From the NCBI GenBank assembly GCA_036346405.1, contig CM070562.1, positions 68,653,482 through 68,717,481 on the forward strand: DNA of 64,000 nucleotides, read 5' to 3'. The notes below the pieces were generated by a model. It was not told the DNA's origin. It made no database searches and was given only the letters and a program-made list of their open reading frames with translations. Of this stretch, positions 24,572 through 35,807 are shown piece after piece. Origin of the DNA: Phyllostachys edulis (Eukaryota; Streptophyta; Magnoliopsida; Poales; Poaceae). The position numbers were made by a program, and so were the translations under genes. The first letter of the stretch is position 1; each line of letters starts with the position of its first letter.

Positions 24572-24839
24572 TTTGTAATAGAAAAACTTGTAAAGACTAG
24601 TCTTTTGTTTATGAATATAAAGCTTCTTTTTTCCTGCAAACCATCTTGTCGAGTAGTTAGTAACTCGTAAGATAATGAACAAAAGAAATAAATTGAAAAT
24701 TAAGACTAAGAATTGTAGTCATATTCATGGCTTCATTCTAGCCCCGACTATTTGCTTAGTTTATTTAGATAAACTAAGTAAATAGTGTATATAAGGGTTT
24801 GCTTAAAAAACAATTTGTGATACTTGTGTTGTCGATCCT

Positions 24840-25440
24840 GATTGTCATGTTCTGGTCGTAAGAGTTTAGTAACAGATATGCACTAGGAAGTTCCTTCTAA
24901 TGGGCAGGACCACGTGCAAAGAGGAAAGACTTCGACCAGTGAAGTTACGTTCTCCGACCATAGTAATCGAATCAAGTGCATTAACACGAGTGGGATAAAC
25001 TCTTCGGAGTGCCTTAAAAATTTATGTGACCTTTCCTAGTAAACTCAATTTGTTCGATACTGATAGCGAGAGTTAGAAACAGTACGATACTAGGAAGTTT
25101 CTTCTAGTGGGTAGGATCACATGCAGAGAGAAAAGACTTCGACTAGGTGTTATGTCCTTCTCTGACCAGTTTAAACATATTGAGGTCACTAAAAGCAGCT
25201 AAACAAACTATAAAAGCATACTCCACTTAGAGAATTTTTTAAAGTAATGAAGAAATAAACTAAGGTTAAAAGAGCTGGCTTGATAATGTTTCGACCAGAT
25301 TTGTTGAACTCAGTTTCTTTGTATTAGTAGCAAAAGTTGGGAACAAGTCGACACTAGCAAGTTTCTTCTAGTGGGCAGGACCACGTGTAGAAAGGAAAGG
25401 CCTCGACTAGGTGATGTTGCCCTTCTTCGACCAGTGTAAA
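24840..25440. repeat. Element A: three ~230-bp repeats with hairpin, between convergent ORFs
   Basis: Core ACTAGGAAGTTCCTTCTA, then GTGGGCAGGACCACGTG, occurs near 24880, 25088 and 25353. Each core folds (ACTA-G-GAAG / CTTC-TAGT, with one bulged G). The block lies between the antisense ORF stop (24571) and the pol 3' end (about 25550). Confidence 0.75.
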
Positions 25441-25539
25441 GAAAACCAAGTGTTAAAATTGATCGAGAAATCATCAAAGCGCTCTTCAATAAAAAACAAT
25501 AGAGAGTTAAATAACCTAAAACTTTATTGATAGAGTAAG

Positions 25540-26420
25540 GAGTTACACATAAAATTTACGTAGCTGGTCGATGTTCCAAGAATTAGAGAGAACTCGGCCG
25601 TCTTCTATTGCTAGTTGTACGAAACCTGGTCGCGTAACTTCGACCACTGTGTAAGGACCTTTTCACTTGGGGGAAAGCTTATTCCGATTAGACTGAGAGT
25701 GAATCTTCTTCAATACCAAGTTACCTACAGCAAGGCTACGAGGTTGGACCTTACGATCGTAGTATTTGCGCAGGGCTTGTTGGTAAACCGCTGAACGGAT
25801 TAGGGCTTGATTCCTCTTCTCTTCGAGTAGGTTGATGTCATCTGCTCGAAGTTGTTCCTAGTTAGAGTTGTTGAATTTCTAGACCCTTGTCGACCTGATC
25901 TTTAGCTTTGGTGGAAGCATGGATTCGGCTCCAAAAACTTGGAAAAAAAGGTGTCTCATCTGTAGCCCGACTTGTAGTCGTACGAATTGCCCACAACACA
26001 AAAGGTAAGTCTTGTACCCAGACCCCCGAGCGCTTGACACACTGGTCGAACACTCGGCTTTTATGCCTTGTATTATTTGGCCATTCGCTCTTTCGACTAC
26101 CCCATTACTCTGTGGGTGGGCAACAGAAGCATACCATAACTTGGTACCCAACTCATCGCAAAATTTCTAAAATTTTGCGCTCGAAAATTGTTTACCATTA
26201 TCTATAATTATTCGACTTGGAACACTAAATCAAGTAATTACACTTCTCATCATGAACCTTTTGGCTGCTTCTATTATTATCTAAGTCACAAGTTCGGCTT
26301 CGATCTATTTTCTGAACGTATCAATAGCCACAAAAAGGAACTCGAAGCCCCCCGGTGCTTTGGGGAACGGTCCGAGGATATCGAGACCCCAGGTCGCAAA
26401 AGGCCATGAAAGAGGAATAG
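25540..26420 (-). pseudogene. Element A integrase, catalytic core and C-terminus (split by element C)
   Basis: Minus reading gives the end of the first core strand (GLDILGPFPK-like), then DNGKQFSSAKF with the second catalytic Asp, and HPQSNGVVERANG with the catalytic Glu. It ends in a GESMLPPK-like tail and a basic region to about 25540. Stops and frameshifts are frequent. The N-terminal zinc-binding half is found 27 kb away at 53667 onward, because element C inserted at 26421. Confidence 0.85.
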
Positions 26421-29400
26421 TGTAACAGCCCAATTTTCAATTTCCAGTTAAAAATAAAATTTAATTATTTTCCTGGAATTTTCTGAATTTGTAAAAAACT
26501 TTTCCTAATTATTTTAAAGCCAAAATAAATTATTTGCAAAAGTTAATTACCAATTATCAATTGGAAATATTTTATTTAAGTTTAAAATGTCTCAGAGAAT
26601 TCCTATGAATTTTATCATAATTTTTGGACTTTATTTGCTATTTTCTAAAGACAAAACAAATTAATTGGATTATTTAAATAGCTAAATCAATACAAATTAG
26701 AAAACTAGCCTTGGGCCGAAACTCCTCCAGCCCATTCTTCTTTTCATGCATGCGTGGCCCGCTCGGCCTGTTTCTCCCGCACACCTCTCATCTCCCTCTC
26801 TCTGTTTCACTGCCATGCGGGGTCCACCCGTCAGCCTCTCCCTTTCCCAATCTTTCTTTCGCCGACATGTGGGACCCACGCTACAATGTCATCCCCTACC
26901 TTCCTTTCTTCACCACCGAAATCCCGTTCGTGTAAGCCATTGCTGCCAACTCAAAGCTTCCAAAACTCGGTTGAATCAATCGTGTCTCCCAAAATTTTGC
27001 CGCCATGATGACTCTGCGTCATCGTCGCGCCCGTTGCAGCCTTTCTCTTTCCATCTCCAGCCGTAAATTCCCTGATTTCCTCCTCTGACCCGGCGAGGAC
27101 CTTCTTGTGTCGCACGAAGCTCCGGCCTCACCCTCGCACTATAAAAGGACACCCTGGGTGGGCCATCTCCATCTCATCCCAACACCACCACTCACCTCGC
27201 CCCAATCCTCTCGAGTTCGCCGGAAGTTGAGGTTGAAGCCTTGCCGCCCGAAGCTTTTCCGCCGTGGATTCCGCCGCTGACAAGCTCACTCTGTCTCCTT
27301 CGTATACGTCCCCGGCATCGCCTTTACCCGCCCGTCCCCATGCTCGCAATCTCTCGACTAAAGGACCACCGGAACGCCCTAACCGCCATCGACCTAACTC
27401 CGCCGCCGCAAAACCTCTCCCCGCCGGCCACTCCGTTGTGCTCCGCCGCCGCAAGGTAATGCATAAGGTTCAGCATCATATCCCTTCTTTTTGCGCACCT
27501 TTACGTACCTCGCCGTGGCGCATAGCGTCGGCGATCATGGGGGACCCGTGCCCTCCTGCAGTAAACCTCTCTTCGATCGGTTGATCGAAACTCCCTTCGA
27601 CCGGGTGGTCGAAACACCTTTCGACCAATGTAGTCGAAATCTCCATCGACCAATGTAGTCGAAACCTTGTTTCGACCAGTGTAGTCGAAATCTCCATCGA
27701 GCATTGTAGTCGCAATCTCCATCAACCAGTGTAGTCGAAACTTTCTTTCGACCAGCTAGTCGAAATCTCCTTCCGACCACGCGATGTTGAAGTAGTGAAC
27801 AACACTCGGAGGTGAACAGTACTCGGAAAGGGAACAGTATTTTCGGAATTCTATCATTTCTTGTGACATCAAAACTTCCGGATGTTCGTTCTCCTTCATA
27901 CGAACTCCGTTTCTATCGGTTCAAATTTCTAAAATAATCTAAATTCAATATCTAGCCAAATAAACTAAAATTATTTAATTTGGAGTTTATGGGTATTTTC
28001 ATTCGAATTTATTTGTATTTATTTGATGTTGCCGTATTTTCGCGCATAGATTTTGATGACTCCGGAGAATTTGAATTAGGAGAAGAAGAGTCCTATGAGA
28101 AAGGCAAGATATACCTTTGACCATGTTGATCCTAATATTTAAATTATTTATTTCCATTTTAAATTATTCTTGCATGCATATTGCTATTCAGTTATTTTAA
28201 ATTCCTAGTTAATTTATTCCTTTGTATGGCCAATGTTGATGTTGAATTGTTATTCCCTTGTCACCATAGTTAAAAAAACTTAAAAGATTATATGCTTAGA
28301 CCAAAATCTTGAATTTGGGGAGTTTAGCCAAATAATTCAAAGTTGATTCAAATTGAGCACATGGTATTGTCTTACCATAGGAATTTTTGAAAAATGCTTT
28401 TACTTGTGAACAAATGAAAATAATTTAGACTTGGGCATAATAGATGTTGGTATGGTGCAAGTCAATGCACGGGATCGATTCATTTCAATGATCGAGTCCC
28501 GAGTTATGGAATGTTGCTCAAGTCAGTTAAGGACCGTCCGTGAGTTGTGGCATATAAAGCCCTTTTATATTACCTCAAGTCCAGAGTGGGGTGGACTAGG
28601 CTAAATAATTTGCAACACTCCTTTGCTAGTTGTGCCATTTGTATGTGCGGGTGTTGGGTAGACAGAAATTCCCACTTGGCGCAAGAGGGAGATTTCCAGC
28701 GAGCTGGTGGCCCAATGGAAGTGACACCTTAGCGAGCATAACTGTATTGGAATGACACATTGTAAATGCCTTGTTATAATCACTTCGTCGTACACCTACG
28801 GAAGTATGTGAATGGACAGTACAAGTTGATTATCTCTTGTGGGTAAAGTTGTACAACCTCTATAGAGTGTAAAACTATGAGTGTACAGCTATTCGAATAG
28901 CTATTTCCACGGTCATGGACGTGCTGAACAAAGCTTTTCGTGGATTAGACTTGGTTTTGATTTTAAAATGAATTTAGGATGGTTAATCCTTGTGGTAAAA
29001 TTGTGCTGTTAGCCATGTGATAGGTGGATATCCTTCACCCTTCAGGTATGATGGTTATCCACCATAAAATTGTCAGTTCCAAACTTGATTTTAGTTATAA
29101 CTTAAAAACTGCCTTGAACTTAGTAAAAGTATTTAGAACTGAAAATGTGGCTTTATGCAAAATGAACCCTATCAGTCTCTCTTGTTTACACTTGCATGCA
29201 TTATATTCTATTATTAGGTGTAAGTTGTAAGCACGGAAGTTGTGCTTACTCTTACCGAATAAAATTTATTTAGGTGAAGATTATTATCAAGACGGTGAGG
29301 ATCAGGGCGACTAGGCTACGCCCCAAGACGATTGCATGTGGCGAATCGTGTGGTCTACCTATTTATTTTGTTTTCGATGTTTCTTTATATTTGGTCTTGT

Positions 29401-29548
29401 GCCTAATCTTATAATAAACTCTAATTATCAATTAATAAATATGTGATGTGATTTTGCTATCACTTTTGTTTGACTGTGTACACTAGCTACTCCTGAACTA
29501 GTGCATAAAACACAGAGAATCCGGGATCCTTCGTTCCTGGGTTCGACA
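26421..29548 (+). repeat. Element C 5' LTR (3,128 bp)
   Basis: It starts TGTAACAGCCCAA and ends GGGTTCGACA. A TATA box (CTATAAAAGG) lies at 27140-27149. A GC-rich leader with an apparent donor (CGCAAG/GTAATG) lies near 27455, so the leader is probably spliced. A GTCGA hairpin array occupies 27572-27765. Small open frames at 26711-27584 belong to the LTR. Confidence 0.9.
27572..27765. repeat. GTCGA hairpin array in element C LTR
   Basis: About seven units of ~30 bp of the form TTTCGACCAGTGTAGTCGAAA, each a short inverted repeat. The first unit reads TTCGATCGGTTGATCGAAA and the second TTCGACCGGGTGGTCGAAA, so both arms change together. The right LTR carries the matching array at 36863-37085. 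Confidence 0.8.
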
Positions 29549-29553
29549 AGAAG

Positions 29554-29566
29554 TGGCATCAGAGCC
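29554..29566 (+). other. Element C primer-binding site
   Basis: TGGCATCAGAGCC lies five bases after the LTR end. It is one base away from the common plant PBS TGGTATCAGAGC, complementary to initiator tRNA-Met. Confidence 0.85.
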
Positions 29567-29616
29567 GTATCGACTATAGGTCGTGGCCTTAGAATGGATA
29601 AAACCCTTGAGGACTT

Positions 29617-30411
29617 TGACGAGGATATAACAATCCTCATTTAATTATTTATCTGTAATTCATATTATGGATAATAATGAAGTCATATGGTTCTTGAGTA
29701 TACCCCTTAATATTTATAAGGGAGAAGCTGAAGGTCGTAAGTTCTTCTACGACCACCCCAAAGTCGTAAGTCCTTCTACGACTACCCCATAGTCGTAAGT
29801 CTTTCTACGACCATGCCTTGATCGTAAGCTCTCCTACGATCAATATATGGTCGTAAGCTATTCTACGACCACCATCTGGTCGTAAGCTCTTCTACAACCA
29901 GTCTCTAGTCGATGTGGCTTATAGATATGTGGGCCTAATCGACTAGGGAATCTTCTGCACCTTATTTAAAGATATGGGCAGTAAACTACACTGTTATTCT
30001 CTGGAATAATGGCACAATTTAACTCCCTGTCATGGTGATAACTGTCTCGCGACGTGGGAACGTTACTACTCTCATAATAATATCTAGTAACGGCTCCATA
30101 ATCTGAAGCATTAAGGCGCCCTTTGGATTGGAAGAACAGCAGCACACTTCGAGTACTATAAAAGGCGGAATCATCAGAGAGGGGAGGGGGAGGGGGATCA
30201 GGAGCACAAGGCGCATCATTCTAGTCTTTCTCTTGATATTGTAATCTAGCATACTCAATACATACATACAGGAGTAGGGTTGTTATTCTCCCTAGGAGAA
30301 GGCCCGAACATGTATAAAAATCCCTGTGTCGCCTCTCTCTGCGTGGTTTGAGCCTAGGGGAACCCTCAAATCAAACAATCTTTACATAAGATCGGTTCTA
30401 AAACACCGACA
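29617..30411 (+). mobile_element. Solo LTR H (A/B family), 795 bp
   Basis: It starts TGACGAGGATATAAC and ends AAAACACCGACA, with TSD GACTT at 29612-29616 and 30412-30416. It is the reverse orientation of the LTRs of A and B. A TATA box (CTATAAAAGG) lies near 30157. It sits between the PBS and gag of element C. Confidence 0.92.
29735..29912. repeat. GTCGTAAG hairpin array in solo LTR H
   Basis: Six units of ~29 bp. Unit ends pair: GGTCGTAAG/CTACGACC, AGTCGTAAG/CTACGACT and GATCGTAAG/CTACGATC. The two-arm changes preserve pairing in most units; units 3 and 6 each have one mismatch. Confidence 0.85.
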
Positions 30412-30519
30412 GACTTATTTTTTAAAACTAAAAATACTTTGGTCTTCTGATGTCCTTCCTCAACCCTTCTCTTTAAAAAATGGTTACTAATTCGTCTCTC
30501 TCAAAAATTGTATATGGCC

Positions 30520-31077
30520 GAAGCACCAAATGACGTTTCCCACGGAATCTTCGCTGGACATTGGGCTACAGCACTCTAGAAGATGATGTAGCATATGCAC
30601 TTCTAGGAGAGGCTATCGTACCAGGGGTACAAGTATGTGGTGGGCACTCAAGAGCATTGGAGGGTAGAAGTGATACTTTACTCCAACCTGCAGCCTAACA
30701 CAGAATTCCATATATTCGACGCCCCGATGCAGCATGGCTCCTTTCCCGAGGGTATCCAAGTCGCTGCTAGAGAAGCTATTCGCCGACTCTGCTGCATCTA
30801 CGACCACCGCTTCCACAACACCAGATTCCACCACTATCCGATGCACATCCCCACCCAGCTCGGTAGTACTTTTTGTTTGGCCAGAGATGAGGACTTCCTG
30901 GAGCTAACACACCAGGTAGACCTGACGACTGCTATGGAGCATGCCTACTGCCACACGTTGGATGAACTACGTGCCACCCAGGGGAAACTAGAGGCAGCAG
31001 AAGAGGAACTGGCCCACTACAAGGCAGGCGACGCTAGTACCAACAACACCCCATATTACACCCCTGTGACCCCATAG
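30520..31077 (+). pseudogene. Element C extra ORF upstream of gag
   Basis: The open stretch 30637-31077 reads VVGTQEHWRVEVILYSNLQ ... FDAPMQHGSFPEGIQVAARE ... HYPMHIPTQLG, and ends in a Glu/Ala-rich helix (LRATQGKLEAAEEELAHYK). I know similar ORFs before gag in rice-type Ty3 elements, but no function is established. The upstream part (from about 30520) is in frame but carries a stop. The ORF closes with TAG at 31075-31077. Confidence 0.55.
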
Positions 31078-31271
31078 ATTTTACTTTTAGTATCTCTCAT
31101 TAGACGCAAATTATGAGCTGTTAATCCCTCTTGTGACAGCCACAACTGAATAATGAAATAAATTAATAAAAGAACTATTTTGAAAAGTTGTTCTTTGTCT
31201 TGTGTTTGTTTGATTCTTGGGCTATTTTAGACTTATTTCCCTCTTAGTGCTCTCTTCCTTTTCTCTCTTCT

Positions 31272-32345
31272 AAGTCTTTGGAGGATCCAGCAGATGGTGA
31301 CCACTCACAGGATAGGAAGCAGTAGTGCTAGCTACCATGGGAATGATCTGGCAGATTATCAGGCCACCCAATTGCGCAGCCACCACCTCCACCGGCAGAG
31401 GGACCTGACGGGCACCAAATGATGGCAAATCAGACAAACTTGATTGACCTTCTCGCCCAGTCCTTGAACAATGCTCAGAATGTTCAAGCAACCGCCACAG
31501 CAGCAGCTCAGGCCCCACCTCCGCATAATCCAAGGGAAAACATCTCAGAATTTATGAGGATACGCCCTCCGACTTTCAGCAGCAGCATAGAGCCAATGGA
31601 CGCCGATGACTGGCTCAGGGCAATAGGCAAGAAGCTGGACATTGCCCAATGTACTGATCACGAGAGAGTTCTATTTGCCTCGCATCAGCTCAATGGACCC
31701 GCATCAGAATGGTGGGACAACTTTGCCCGAACTCACGCAGAGGCTCAGTCCATCTCATGGGATGAGTTTGTGCAGGCTTTCCTCCGTGCACACATCCTTA
31801 CCAGAATGATAACCTTGAAGAAGGAGTTTCGCTCTCTCCACCAGGGCAACCGCTCGGTCAACGAATACTTGCACAAGTTCAACTAGTTGGCCAGATATAC
31901 CCCTGAAGATGTTGCTACCGCTGAAGCCAAGCAAGAACACTTCCTAGAGGGACTCAATGATGACCTATCTGTTCGCCTGATTGCTCGGGATTACACCGAC
32001 TTTTAGTAGTTGGTAACAAGGCCATTCGCTAGGAGGGCAAACACTTGGAAATGGAGAACCGCAAGAGAAGAATGGCGTCCTAGAAGTTCAACTCCGGGGT
32101 ATTCCTAAAACCCCACATTGCTCAGCCTCCACCACCGCAGCCATGAAAATTCCGATCTTCCTCGACAGAGCACTGTACAAAGACAAATACCCAACAACTC
32201 CGGCCAAAGAAGAATAACTCATTAGGAGGCCAATTTCAAAAGAACCAACTTCCTCAACCGCAGGAGTGACTTGCTTCCACTGCAATGAGACAGGGCACTA
32301 TGCCAATAGGTGCCCAAAGAAGCAACAGATCGCAGCCTCGGCAAA
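31272..32345 (+). pseudogene. Element C gag with zinc knuckle
   Basis: The capsid-like domain (retrotransposon gag family) is at 31419-31886, with RIRPPTFSSSIEPMDADDWL, LNGPASEWWDNF, ISWDEFVQAF and LKKEFRSLHQGNRSVNEY. After KFN a TAG replaces an expected Gln or His codon; the frame then continues (LARYTPEDVA...FLEGLNDDL) before another stop and a shift. The nucleic-acid-binding CCHC knuckle CFHCNETGHYANRC is at 32272-32313. Gag packages the element RNA. This copy cannot be translated whole. Confidence 0.85.
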
Positions 32346-32800
32346 GCGACCAGAGTTCCAGCCTCCCAAAGACCCCAAAGCCGATAGTTCAATTCATGAA
32401 GGGACGTGTAAATCACGTCACAGCGGAGGAAGCTCAGATTGTGACGGATGTCGTTCTTGATACGTTGCTCATCAATTCAATACCAGTATCAGTCTTATTT
32501 GATTCAGGAGCTTTGCATTCTTTCATTTCAAATAAGTTTGTGGGCAAGTGTGGGTTAACTATATCCCCTTTAATTAACCCTATGAGGATTTATTCTCCCA
32601 GTTCAGAGATGAGAGCAAGATCTTACTACCCAGGCATTACCTTGGACATAGCAGGGATACCCTTCTTAGCTAACCTAATCATCCTTACCTCCCAAGGTTT
32701 AGACATAATTCTCGGAATGGATTGGTTAGCCAAGAATCAAGGACAGATAGACTATGCCAATAGGTCAATCACCCTCATCAATGAGCAATGAATTAAAGTA
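32346..32800 (+). pseudogene. Element C aspartic protease
   Basis: The frame 32285-32791 contains VSVLFDSGALHSFIS (active-site D-S-G) and ILGMDWLAKNQGQIDY, the conserved RVP_2 blocks of Ty3 protease. It cuts the gag-pol polyprotein. A TGA after NEQ breaks the link to RT. Confidence 0.85.
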
Positions 32801-32869
32801 GAGTTCAGACCTAAGGCCTCTGCTGGAGGAAGTTCCGTTCTGACCAGTTTAAAGGAAGTGAAGCTTGAA

Positions 32870-33760
32870 GAGATAATAGTGGTGTAAGAGTATCTGGATG
32901 TTTTTCCTGGGGAATTACCCGGCATGCCACCGGATAAGGACATTATGTTCGTAATTGACCTAGTCCCAGGGATTGCACCCATATCAAAGAGACCCTACAG
33001 AATGTTTGTTAATGAGTTAGCAGAATTGAAGAAACAGATTGAAGAATTGCATAACAATGATTATATTCAGCCTAGCTCATCACCTTGGGGAGCCCCAGTA
33101 CTGTTTGTTAAGAAGAAAGACAACAGCATGAGAATGTGTGTAGATTATAGATCACTCAATGAGGTGACAATCAAGAACAAGTATTCGTTACCCAGGATTG
33201 ATGATCTCTTTGATCAGTTCAAGGGAGCAAGCGTCTTCTCCAAGATTGACTTAAAATCTGGCTATCATCAGTTGAAGATCAGACCTAAAGACATTTTGAA
33301 GACCGTCTTCACAACAAGATATGGACTGTATGAGTTTACAGTAATGTCATTTGGTTTGACAAATGCTCCGGCTTGTTTCATGAATATGATGAACAAAGTG
33401 TTCATGGAATTCATAGATAAGTTCGTGGTTGTTTTCATAGATGACATTCTCATGTATTTAAAAGATGACGAAGAAGCTGAGCAGCACCTCAGAATTATTT
33501 TGGAAAAGCTCAGAGAGCATCGGTTTTATACCAAATTCAGCAAGAGTGAATTTTGGCTAAGTCAAGTGGCTTTCCTTGGACATATTGTGTCAACAGAAGG
33601 AGTTGCAGTTGACCCCGCCAAGGTTGAAGCTGTAATGGATTGGAAGCAACCCAAGTCCGTCACGAAAGTTAGAAGTTTTCTCGGTTTAGCTGGTTACTAC
33701 CGCAGGTTCATTGAAGGTTTCTCCAAAATCGCTAAACCAATGACTCAGCTCTTAAAGTAG
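32870..33760 (+). pseudogene. Element C reverse transcriptase
   Basis: The long open frame 32924-33760 includes PYRMFVNELAELKKQIEEL, PWGAPVLFVKKKD, RMCVDYRSLNEVT, FSKIDLKSGYHQ, FGLTNAPACF and the catalytic FIDDIL (YxDD position), then VRSFLGLAGYYRRFI. A TAA upstream (GTG-TAA-GAG near 32886) and a TAG at the end (LLK-stop-EKKF) interrupt the polyprotein. The core is well preserved. Confidence 0.92.
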
Positions 33761-34215
33761 GAAAAGAAGTTTGATTGGACAGATGCTTGTGAACAGAGTT
33801 TCCAAGAGTTGAAGAAAATGCTAGTTTCCGCACCTGTGCTAGTCTTACAGGATATCCATAAGGACTTTGAGATTTTCTGTGATGCATCCCGTTAAGGCCA
33901 TGGATGTGTACTAATGTAGGAAGGTAAAGTTGTGGCCTATGCATCTCGTTAGTTAATGCCATATGAAGGAAACTATCTAACTCATGATTTGGAGTTAGCA
34001 GCAATTGTGCATGCTTTGAAAATCTAGCGGCATTATCTTATTGGTAACCACTATGAGATTTTCACGGATCACAAAAGCTTAAAGTATATCTTCACCCAGT
34101 CGGAACTCAATCTCAGGCAAAGGAGATGGTTGGAACTGATAAATGATTATGACCTTGGAATCCATTATCACCCAAGCAAGGCAAATGTAGTAGCAGATGC
34201 CCTGAGTAAAAAAGC
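33761..34215 (+). pseudogene. Element C RNase H
   Basis: FEIFCDASR (first catalytic Asp), then DLELAAIVHALK, EIFTDHKSLKYI and ANVVADALSKK give the Ty3 RNase H order. Stops (TAA, TAG, TAG, TAG) replace Gln or Trp codons at conserved points. Confidence 0.88.
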
Positions 34216-35760
34216 GTCTTGCAACGCTATGTTGGTTCAGGAGAATCAGCCAAAGTTGTATGAGAAATTGAAGCATTTGAACTTAGAGATTGTCAGCCAG
34301 GGCTGCGTGAATGCTTTGGAAGTTCAACCAACCATTCAGAGTCAGATCAGAGAAAAACAAATAGAAGATGAAGATATTAAAGAAATCCAGAAGAACATGA
34401 GAAGAGACAAGGCCTCAGGATTTTCTGAGGATGAGCAAGGTACAGTTTGGTTTGGAAACCGCATCTGTGTACCAGATCATTAGGAAATAAAACAGTTGAT
34501 TCTGAAGAAAGCCCATGAATCACCTTACTCTATTCATTCTGGAAGTACTAAGATGTACCAGGATTTGAAATAAAAATACTAGTGGGTCAACATGAAGCGA
34601 GAGATAGCTGAATTTGTTGCACGCTGTGATGTTTACCAACGAGTCAAGGCAGAACATCAAAGACCTACTGGATTATTGCAGCCATTGCCAATTCCCGAAT
34701 GGAAGTGGGAAGAAATTGGTATGGACTTCATCACCGGACTTCCTAGGACCCAATCGGGATATGATTCTATCTGGGTCATAATTAACCGTTTGACTAAAGT
34801 GGCACATTTCATCCCGGTCAAAACCAATTATGGAGGTGGAAAATTAGCAGAATTATACAAGGCCAAGATCGTCTGTTTGCATGGAGTACCCAAGAAGAAA
34901 GTGTCCGACAGAGGATCACAGTTCATACGAAGATTTTGAAAGAGCCTGCATGAAGCCTTGGGGACCAGGCTCAACTTTAGTATAGCATATCATATCCAAA
35001 CAGATGGACAGACAGAACGTGTAAATCAGATTCTAGAAGACATGCTTTGAGCCTATGCTGTAGATTATGGAAAAAGTTGGGATTAGAATCTACCCTATGT
35101 AGAATTCTCGTACAACAACAGCTACCAAGCCAGTTTACAGATGTCGCCTTTTGAGGCATTGTACGGCAGGAAGTGTAGAACCCCTCTCCTTTGGGATCAA
35201 GTGGGAGAACATTAGTTCTTTGGACCTGAATTGATAAAAGAAGATTAAAGTAAGGTAAAAGTGATAAAGAAAAGCTTGAAAGTGGCTCAGTCCTGACAAA
35301 AAAGCTATGCTGATAATCGTCGGAGAGAATTGTCCTTTGATATAGGAGATTTTGTATATCTCAGAGTAACTCCACTCAGAGGAGTAAGAAGATTTCAGAC
35401 TAAAGGAAAACTCGCACCCTAGTTCGTTGGACCATATAAGATTTTGGCAAAAAGAGGAGAAGATGCTTACTAGTTAAAGTTGCCGGTATCTTTGTCTGTA
35501 GTACATGATGTCTTCCATATATCCCAACTAAAGAAGTGTCTTAGAGTTCCAGCAAAGGAAACACCGCTTGAGAGCATCGATCTACAAGAAGATCTCACCT
35601 ATATGGAGCAGCCAATCAAGATCCTTGATATTTCAGAGTGTATCACCATAAGCAAAGTCATCCGTTCATGCAAAGTCCAATGGAGTAATCATTCAGAAGG
35701 AGAAGCCACCTGGGAGCGAGAAGAAGATTTGAAAGTCGAGTACACCCCACATTTTTGCTG
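34216..35760 (+). pseudogene. Element C integrase with C-terminal chromodomain
   Basis: The linker and degenerate zinc region are followed by the core: EEIGMDFITGLPRTQ (first Asp), VSDRGSQFIRRF (second Asp) and HIQTDGQTERVNQ (Glu). Then come MSPFEALYGRKCRTPL and VHDVFHISQLKKCL. The end (ISKVIRSCKVQWSNHSEG, then EATWEREEDL) is a chromodomain-like module, which targets chromovirus integration to modified histones in known members. The frame has more than ten stops, mostly TAG or TGA in place of Gln, Arg or Trp. Confidence 0.9.
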
Positions 35761-35794
35761 ACCAAGTCTGAATCTCGGGGTCGAGATTCCCTTT

Positions 35795-35807
35795 GAGGGG
35801 GTAGGTT
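35795..35807 (+). other. Element C polypurine tract
   Basis: GAGGGGGTAGGTT directly before the right LTR, whose start reads TCTAACAGCCC instead of TGTAACAGCCC. Confidence 0.75.

Noticed and set aside
26711..27584. Several overlapping open frames on both strands
   Set aside because: All fall in the transcribed leader of the element C LTR and recur in its right LTR (36057-36800); no domain.
29735..29912. Evenly spaced repeats resembling a CRISPR array
   Set aside because: Repeats are palindromic and contiguous with diverged spacers of a few bases, inside a plant LTR. There are no unique spacers and no cas genes, and the context is a nuclear plant genome.
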